Below are positions 39,404 through 44,278 of a stretch of 44,278 nt of DNA, in pieces (the first letter of the stretch is position 1; the number at the start of each line of letters is the position of its first letter). The stretch is from a virus. The position numbers were made by a program, and so were the translations under genes. The notes beneath the pieces are model-generated. The model ran no database searches. It was not told where the DNA came from and was given only the letters and a program-made list of their open reading frames with translations. The DNA lies in the IMG/VR virus record IMGVR_UViG_3300017971_000107, positions 1 through 44,278 of that record; one strand, 5' to 3'.

Positions 39404-41080
39404 ATGGAAACAATCAACGCAGCGATGAAGTATGCCGCGATAGGCTGGAAGATCGTCCAGCTTTACGGCATTGGAGCCGATGGCAAATGCACTTGCGGGC
39501 GAGCTCATGACGAGCGGTCCGCCGGCAAGCATCCGGTCGGCAAAGGTTGGGCGAGCTCAGCGACGAGCGACGAGGAAACAATCTCGGAGTGGCCCGAGCT
39601 CGCGAATATCGGGCTCCTTCTCGGGCCTGACTCGGGCGTGATCGATGTGGAGTTTGATTGCGAAGAGGGGCGGCTCACAGCCGAAGAGCTCTTCGCTGGC
39701 ATCATTACTCCGACCTATCAATCGGGGCGGTCTATTCATCGACTATTTCGATGGACTGAAAGCCTTCCACCCGTTCAAAAGATGGAGATCCGAGGGCTTG
39801 AGGTGCGGATCGGAGGCGCTGGCAAATCGACACAGAGCGTCCTTCCGCCGTCAAGGCATTATAGCGGGCGGGAGTATCGTTGGCTCGCGGGGCTCTCGCC
39901 CGATGATTGCGATCCGATCGAGATCCCCGCAGCCCTCGCGGAGCTCATGGGCGTTCAGAAGCCCGCAGCGGGGGCTCAAGGGCTCCCCGGGTCGCTCCCT
40001 CCTTCGCAGCCCGAGCAAGGCGAATGCTCGCGAGGGCGAGCCATTCTCGAAGCCGATGCAGTGCGGGAGGGAGAAAGGAACGATATCCTTTTCGCCTTCG
40101 CTTGCCGCGAGGTCAACTTCCGCAATATTGCGAACTCGGATGCCCGGGCGGATCTTCTGGAAATAGTGCTCGGGATGAATGCCCTCCGATGCTCGCCCCC
40201 GCTCGATAGGAGCGAGGTCGAACAGATCGTCGCGTCAGCATGCCGCATTGCCCGAGAGGGCGGCTCCCCGCCCCCTCAAGCTCTCCCGAGCCCTCCGAGC
40301 GGCGAAGGCTCTCAGATGGGCTCTCCGGGCGTCTCAGGGGCTCCGCGACTGAAGGGCGGGGACGGCTGGCATTCATGCCCGCCGCAGCGGCGACACTACC
40401 TTGAGCACGGGCTCGCCTACGGTCCCGATCCCGAGGACGGGCAGGGCTTCGGATGGCATCCGGGCGACTGGCAATTGACTGTAGTCAAGAGCGATCCGGT
40501 CGCCTATGTTCTCACGGTCCCCGCTTGGATCAATCACGTCGCGAACGATCGCGGCGACATCCACTTGACTCTGGAACAGTTCACGAAGGCCGATAAAATG
40601 GCGGAAGCTGTTCTCTCGGCAACAAAGGTCGTCCTCCTAAGCGATCGCCCGCGAGCTTGGTCGGCGGTCTGGAACGGCGAGCAAGGGCGGAAGGGGCTCA
40701 AGGCTCGGCTCATGGACGAGCGGCAGGAAGCCGAGCCCGACATCGATCAGGTCGAAGGATTGGTGCTTATTCAGCATTTTCTAACTCGGCTCGACAATGC
40801 CCCCGAGACGGAGGACGACCGCCCCGCTTCGAGCGGCGAGCCCGTCAAGCTCTCGGATGGCTCGATCGCTTTCGCTTGGGTCAAGCTGTTTCGAGCTCTC
40901 ATCGACCAGGGGCAGTTCACCGAGCCGAACATTCGTTCGGCAAAATCTCGCATCTTCGCTATCCCGAAACGGCAAACTAGGCAATATCAGATAGATGGGG
41001 TGCGGCTCAATATCACGAAGGTCTCGCCCGATGATATTGCCCGTATTCGGAAGATGTATGCGATGCGGAAAGATAGCTAA
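39404..41080 (+). CDS. Bifunctional DNA primase/polymerase (Prim-Pol) with PriCT-like domain
   Basis: A 558-residue protein. The N-terminal AEP-type Prim-Pol domain (1-190) shows GWKIVQLY, GKHPVGKGW, WPELANIGLLLGPDSGVIDV followed by EFDCEEG (metal-binding acidic residues), and VLPPSRHYSGREYRW. A PriCT-type helical domain follows near 210-285 (ERNDILFAFACREVNF). The C-terminus (290-558) is unassigned, with no helicase P-loop. It primes and may copy phage DNA. Possibly the only polymerase of the phage. Start ATG 39404, with GGGGAC upstream as a weak RBS. Confidence 0.82.
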   Translation: METINAAMKYAAIGWKIVQLYGIGADGKCTCGRAHDERSAGKHPVGKGWASSATSDEETISEWPELANIGLLLGPDSGVIDVEFDCEEGRLTAEELFAGIITPTYQSGRSIHRLFRWTESLPPVQKMEIRGLEVRIGGAGKSTQSVLPPSRHYSGREYRWLAGLSPDDCDPIEIPAALAELMGVQKPAAGAQGLPGSLPPSQPEQGECSRGRAILEADAVREGERNDILFAFACREVNFRNIANSDARADLLEIVLGMNALRCSPPLDRSEVEQIVASACRIAREGGSPPPQALPSPPSGEGSQMGSPGVSGAPRLKGGDGWHSCPPQRRHYLEHGLAYGPDPEDGQGFGWHPGDWQLTVVKSDPVAYVLTVPAWINHVANDRGDIHLTLEQFTKADKMAEAVLSATKVVLLSDRPRAWSAVWNGEQGRKGLKARLMDERQEAEPDIDQVEGLVLIQHFLTRLDNAPETEDDRPASSGEPVKLSDGSIAFAWVKLFRALIDQGQFTEPNIRSAKSRIFAIPKRQTRQYQIDGVRLNITKVSPDDIARIRKMYAMRKDS

Positions 41081-41100
41081 GGTTTTTCACCAAAAATGGC

Positions 41101-41298
41101 GGATATGTATAGGAGAAACTTCTTTCGCTTTTTTCAAATCGTGATAGTTGTTAGCATTAGAGAGGTTTGAGTCTTGAAAAGCAAGGAGAAGAAGAGACCT
41201 AGCTTCAGGATTGAACAGGTAGCAGGGTAGCATTTAGAAGAAATGAGTCTAACACTGCTGCGACTTGAAAAGCGAAAGCAGATTCTCCTATACGTTTC
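41101..41298. other. AT-rich, inverted-repeat-bounded structured element (unknown)
   Basis: A noncoding stretch between the Prim-Pol and UvrD-like genes. TATAGGAGAA (41108-41117) pairs perfectly with TTCTCCTATA (41283-41292), and CTTTCGCTTTT (41122-41132) with AAAAGCGAAAG (41268-41278), with C-G and T-A pairs inside the short internal loop and further partial pairing outside, including a T-G wobble. Inside, AGTTGTTAG (41146-41154) can pair with CTAACACT (41250-41257). I count 72 G/C in 41101-41280 (40 percent), far below the rest. No ORF with a convincing start fills it. It may be a structured RNA, a replication origin or a MITE-like insertion. Confidence 0.7.
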
Positions 41299-41342
41299 TT
41301 GGAAAATTCCAGAAATCGAACAACTGTTCGGGGGGTATGCCG

Positions 41343-42977
41343 ATGGAGATAGCACGATTGATAGGAGGGGCGGGCACTGGCAAGACTTCGGAGCTCTTGC
41401 GGCTCATGGCCCGAGTGATTGAGCGAGGGATCGAGCCGAGAGAGATCGGCTTCGTCTCCTTCACGCGGGCGGCTCGCCGAGAAGCCGCCGAGCGAGCGAG
41501 CGAGCAATTCGGATGCACCGTCAAGGAGCTTGAGCAATACGGTTGGTTCCGAACGCTTCACTCAGTCTGTTACCGATGCCTTGAGATTAAATCGAAGGAG
41601 CTCCTTTCGGGCGATAAAGAGTCGCTCGAATGGCTAACGGATGCCATCGGCGAGAAAGCATCATTCGTCGAAGGAGACGGCGATCGCGAAGCGAAGCTCG
41701 GCTCGACCGCCGACTTGGCTCTCTTTATTTGGCATGCCGCCCGAGCTCGCCTTGAGCCGCTCGAAGCTGCATATGAGCGGATGAGCCGGGCGAACTCCGA
41801 GCTCCCGCCGCTCGGCTATTGTCGGACTATCGCCGAGCGATTCGAGCTCGCTAAGCGGCTTGACGGAAGGTGTGACTTTTCCGATCTTCTCTCCCGCTTC
41901 GCGGGGCTCCGCTTCGGTGCCGACCTTTCGCTCGCCGAAACGGAGCCGGAAGGTTTCGTCCCCGGGCTCCCCGTCTGGTTCTTCGACGAGCAACAGGACA
42001 CGTCGCCGCTTCTCGATCGCGTTTGTCGCCGCCTGATTGGCTCGCCAAAGGTCAAGTGGGTTTATGTTGCGGGCGATCCGTTCCAATCGATCTACGGTTG
42101 GGCGGGCTCGGATGCCGCTTGCTTCATGGCGTGGGATGCCGAGCACGAAAAGATCATGAAGAAGTCGTGGCGATGCGGCGGGGAGATCCTCTCGCTCGGC
42201 GAGAAGTGCATCGAGAAGAGCTCGGATTATTTCGACCGCGAGATCGCTCCCGCAGATCGAGCGGCGAGCGTTCAGCGGCTCGGCTCGCTCGAAGCTGCTT
42301 TGACCGAAGTCGACCCCGAGAGCGACTGGCTTCTGATTGCCCGCACTAACTGGGAAGCCCGCCGATGGCAACGGCTGCTATCCGAGCGAGAGTATCCCTG
42401 GACCGCGACGAAGGGCAACGGGGCATGGCTCGCCCGCTCAAAGGTCGATGCAATGCACGGGCTTCTCTGCCTCTCTTCCGGTATGACTGCCGACGCTCAT
42501 GAGGTCAAGCGGATCTTCGAGAGCATCCCGTCGAAGTGCTCCAAGGGCGAGCTTCTCAAAAGAGGCTCGAAGACCAAAGCAAAAAAGCGGGAGCAATGGC
42601 CCGATGAGATTCCGCTCGGGCTCTTCGGCTCCTATGGGGCGACGCCCCTGCTTCTTTCGATGATACAGAGCGGCGAGTGGACGACGCTCATCGAGCGGGG
42701 AGCCGAGTTCATGCGAGTGATCAATCGGCATGGCCCGCTCGTCGCTCTCGATCCTCGCATTAAGGTCGGCACAATCCACTCCGTCAAAGGAGCCGAAGCT
42801 GAGAGCGTTGCTATCAATCTCGGGGCGTCCTATCCGATCGCCCGAGCTCGGGACTTGTGCCCCGATGCTCGGGACGAAGAACGGCGAGTGGCCTACGTTG
42901 GGGTCACAAGAGCCAAGAGCCGCTTGGTTCTCGCCAGCAATCCGCACTGCCGCTTCCAAATGAAACCAGGAGATTGA
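41343..42977 (+). CDS. UvrD/PcrA-like superfamily 1 helicase
   Basis: A 544-residue protein with Walker A GGAGTGKT (residues 8-15), motif Ia FVSFTRAARREAAER, Walker B-like FFDEQQDTSP (about 213), motif III GDPFQSIYGWAGSD, motif V GTIHSVKGAEAESVAI and motif VI RRVAYVGVTRAKSRL. It unwinds DNA 3-prime to 5-prime in replication or repair. A GGGGGG run at 41330-41335 fits ATG 41343, and ATG 41337 is an alternative; the frame stays open upstream into the structured element, but those starts are not credible. At 544 residues it is shorter than full UvrD. Confidence 0.85.
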   Translation: MEIARLIGGAGTGKTSELLRLMARVIERGIEPREIGFVSFTRAARREAAERASEQFGCTVKELEQYGWFRTLHSVCYRCLEIKSKELLSGDKESLEWLTDAIGEKASFVEGDGDREAKLGSTADLALFIWHAARARLEPLEAAYERMSRANSELPPLGYCRTIAERFELAKRLDGRCDFSDLLSRFAGLRFGADLSLAETEPEGFVPGLPVWFFDEQQDTSPLLDRVCRRLIGSPKVKWVYVAGDPFQSIYGWAGSDAACFMAWDAEHEKIMKKSWRCGGEILSLGEKCIEKSSDYFDREIAPADRAASVQRLGSLEAALTEVDPESDWLLIARTNWEARRWQRLLSEREYPWTATKGNGAWLARSKVDAMHGLLCLSSGMTADAHEVKRIFESIPSKCSKGELLKRGSKTKAKKREQWPDEIPLGLFGSYGATPLLLSMIQSGEWTTLIERGAEFMRVINRHGPLVALDPRIKVGTIHSVKGAEAESVAINLGASYPIARARDLCPDARDEERRVAYVGVTRAKSRLVLASNPHCRFQMKPGD

Positions 42978-42979
42978 CC

Positions 42980-43195
42980 GTGGAGCTTCCTCAATTCGAG
43001 TTCGGGCCAGAAGACCAGCGGCTCCTTTCGGAGCTCAAGCGTTTCGTCGGGCGAAAAGGGTGGGTGCTAATCATGACCGAAGAAGGCGTGAGCTTCATCT
43101 CGAAGCATCGGGTCGAGCCGCCAACGTGGCACCTGCATTCTCTAATCGATATGATCGAAGGAGGGCGAGAAGATGCCGAAGAGATTCCGAGTTGA
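42980..43195 (+). CDS. Small unknown protein
   Basis: A 71-residue protein starting at GTG 42980 (VELPQFEFGPEDQRLLSELK), with AGGAG at 42968-42972. It contains a KGWVLIMTEEGVSFISKH segment. Its end overlaps the nuclease gene by 23 bases. It may be a helper for the nuclease or helicase; no family recognised. Confidence 0.55.
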   Translation: MELPQFEFGPEDQRLLSELKRFVGRKGWVLIMTEEGVSFISKHRVEPPTWHLHSLIDMIEGGREDAEEIPS

Positions 43196-43694
43196 GATCA
43201 TGAGGGAGCCGAAAGAGAAACTCTGGATTCTCGACTCCGCGACCGGATTGCGGAGAGTAGTCCCTTGGTTGGGCTCATTTGACGATACAATCAAAGCTGC
43301 ACGCAAAGAAGCCCGAGAGCTCAACGCGATCGACGCAGCCGGGCGGAAGGAGCCGAAGCCGAAGGATGAGCGACCGAGCGAGCGGAGCATTCAAGATAAT
43401 ATCGTTGAGGCTCTCGAATCGCTCGGGTGGGATGTCGTCAAGATCCACGGTGGCCCCTATCAAGAGCCGGGCATATTCGACCTATGGTGCTTCCGCAACG
43501 GCGTCACCGTCTGGATCGAAGTTAAGCGACCGGGCGAGAAGATGGAGCCGTCGCAAGAGCGGATCGCCGCTCGGCTCGATCGGCAGAATATCCCGCACGG
43601 AGTCGCCGAGAGCGTCGAAGAAGCTCTCGCGATCGCCGAGAATGCCGAGCGGTTTATGGCCGAACTGTTTCGTTCGGCGGAACAAAACGCTTGA
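43173..43694 (+). CDS. VRR-NUC family nuclease
   Basis: A 173-residue protein. The C-terminal 110 residues form a VRR-NUC type PD-(D/E)XK nuclease: SERSIQDNIVEALESLGWDV, then PGIFDLW (Asp about 102) and WIEVKRPGEKMEPSQ (Glu and Lys about 115-117). Such proteins act on branched DNA or ends in phage replication. The N-terminal 55 residues are separate and basic (AARKEARELNAIDAAGRKE). Stop lies on the following promoter. Confidence 0.82.
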   Translation: MPKRFRVEIMREPKEKLWILDSATGLRRVVPWLGSFDDTIKAARKEARELNAIDAAGRKEPKPKDERPSERSIQDNIVEALESLGWDVVKIHGGPYQEPGIFDLWCFRNGVTVWIEVKRPGEKMEPSQERIAARLDRQNIPHGVAESVEEALAIAENAERFMAELFRSAEQNA

Positions 43695-43719
43695 CTATCG
43701 TCGTTCGATAATGCAAAAT
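43691..43719 (+). promoter_or_regulatory. Candidate promoter of the packaging/late operon
   Basis: TTGACT (43691-43696), 17-base spacer and CAAAAT (43714-43719). The -10 is imperfect. It precedes a structured leader and the ParB-fold gene, so it could drive ParB, Mom-like and terminase transcription across the join. Confidence 0.45.
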
Positions 43720-43729
43720 GGTACTACAA

Positions 43730-43809
43730 CCTCCCCCCGGTGCGGGCTGCAATCGATGCGAAAGCGAGACCGGGGAGAGGGGGCATCGAGCAACCGCCCC
43801 CCCTCTCCC
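43730..43809 (+). promoter_or_regulatory. Attenuator-like leader with mutually exclusive hairpins
   Basis: CCTCCCCCCGGT (43730-43741) can pair with ACCGGGGAGAGG (43769-43780, 11 of 12 bases). GGGAGAGGGGG (43773-43783), which overlaps that arm, can instead pair perfectly with CCCCCTCTCCC (43799-43809), followed by ATCTTCTCAC. Only one stem can form at a time, the classic layout of an attenuator. A cos or pac site near the terminase genes is an alternative reading. Confidence 0.6.
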
Positions 43810-43831
43810 ATCTTCTCACAGTGAGACTTCA

Positions 43832-44278
43832 ATGAGAGACCGCACGACCGACTTTCGGCGAGTCCCAGCTTCCGAGCTTCGGAGGAACCCGAAGAATTGG
43901 AGGAAGCATCCCGAGCGGCAGAAGGCAGCAATGGGCGGGATCTTTGAAGAGATCGGCTTCGCTGGGGCTCTCATTGTACGCGAGACGCCCGAAGGCTTCG
44001 AGATCATCGACGGGCATCTCCGAGCCGATATGAGCGGCGACGAGCTCGTGCCGATTATCGTCGTTGATCTCAGCGAGGAAGAAGCGGACAAGCTCCTTGC
44101 CGTTCTCGATCCCATCGGAGCGATGGCGGAGACCGACACCGAAGCGCTCGACGATCTCCTTCGCGGTGTGTCGACCGGCTCTGATGCTCTCATGGAGCTC
44201 ATGAGCGAGCTTGGAGGATCGGTGTATGACATCGAAGAGACCGAAGCCCCAGAGCTCGAAGATACAGAGCGGGAGCCC
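43832..44278 (+). CDS. ParB-fold (ParB/Srx) protein, N-terminal part (continues at position 1)
   Basis: This ORF is open to the end of the window and continues at base 1, for about 201 residues in all. The start has FRRVPASELRRNPKNWRKHP, then EEIGFAGALIVRET and IIDGHLRADMSGDE, the ParB N-terminal nuclease-like core with its conserved DGH-x-R. After VPIIVVDLSEEEADKLLAVL comes a D-P-I-x-A-M-A segment typical of phage ParB-like proteins. In phages such proteins are often linked to DNA modification genes, here the Mom-like gene. No methylase domain follows. Confidence 0.85.
   Translation, partial: MRDRTTDFRRVPASELRRNPKNWRKHPERQKAAMGGIFEEIGFAGALIVRETPEGFEIIDGHLRADMSGDELVPIIVVDLSEEEADKLLAVLDPIGAMAETDTEALDDLLRGVSTGSDALMELMSELGGSVYDIEETEAPELEDTEREP
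44156..44278. repeat. Terminal direct repeat, right copy
   Basis: Identical to bases 1-123; see the left copy. It marks the closure of the circular map inside the ParB-like gene. Confidence 0.95.

Noticed and set aside
41265-41342. Upstream TTG start for the UvrD-like helicase
   Set aside because: The extra residues have no helicase similarity and read through the right arm of the inverted repeat. The GGGGGG run and Walker A position support 41343.
1-44278. tRNA genes, CRISPR arrays, insertion sequences, integrase and attachment sites
   Set aside because: I looked for cloverleaf patterns, regularly spaced repeats, transposase or integrase motifs and found none. Absence by eye is not proof.
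44156-44278. True short terminal repeat of packaged DNA
   Set aside because: The repeat is inside a gene and its length fits an assembly overlap of a circular genome, although read-end data could show otherwise.

Overview
The window is a complete or nearly complete genome of a tailed bacteriophage, about 44.16 kb as a circular unit. The first 123 bases recur exactly as the last 123 bases (44156-44278), and one gene (a ParB-fold protein) runs across the join without a frame break. All recognised genes lie on the plus strand, GC is high (roughly 60 percent by eye), and most starts have an AGGAG-type ribosome binding site or overlap the previous stop (ATGA, TGATG, GTGA, TAATG). Prohead protease/scaffold, major capsid, tail tube, a frameshifted tail-assembly chaperone and a tape measure, with no sheath gene, indicate a siphovirus with a long non-contractile tail. 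I see no integrase, CI-type repressor, tRNA or CRISPR. Signal peptides and a lipobox fit a host with a Gram-negative type envelope. The secreted trypsin-like protein, the YiiX-like permuted papain peptidase, the CsrA homologue and the small protein before the terminase resemble, from memory, proteins of Planctomycetota and their phages. That host guess is an inference of low to moderate confidence.

Layout. (1) 43.8 kb through the join to 2.8 kb: a leader with competing hairpins, ParB-fold protein, a Mom-like DNA modification gene broken by a one-base shift, a putative small terminase and the large terminase. (2) 2.8-10.1 kb: small HTH protein, portal, Mu-F-like head protein, prohead protease with an internal in-frame scaffold start, decoration-like protein, major capsid protein, then neck and tail-completion genes. 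(3) 10.1-13.9 kb: lysis and envelope genes (YiiX-like peptidase, secreted trypsin-like protease, holin-like membrane protein, secreted nuclease-like protein). (4) 13.9-17.8 kb: virion fibre or adhesin genes, including a LamG-domain protein of lower GC. (5) 17.8-26.5 kb: tail terminator candidate, tail tube, G/GT chaperones, tape measure and distal tail proteins. (6) 26.5-39.3 kb: early or accessory region of about two dozen mostly unknown small genes, including excisionase-like and LuxR-like HTH proteins, a DUF932-like protein, CsrA, an SNF2 helicase, tiny membrane and lipoprotein genes and a possible ssDNA-binding protein. Many are separated by perfect GC-rich hairpins followed by a recurring RBS leader. 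(7) 39.4-43.7 kb: replication genes (Prim-Pol, UvrD-like helicase, VRR-NUC nuclease), with a 185-bp AT-rich inverted-repeat element between the first two.

How it works together (inference): early genes start at promoters near 26.55, 27.61 and 33.22 kb. Replication rests on Prim-Pol with two helicases and a nuclease, and no family A or B polymerase is seen. The leader at 43.7 kb may gate late transcription into packaging and virion genes, with hairpins after the capsid and tail-tube genes tuning the most abundant products. The least explained features are the 41.1 kb structured element, the phage CsrA with ACAAGGA-bearing leaders, the A5-interrupted Mom-like gene and the 43.7 kb attenuator-like leader.
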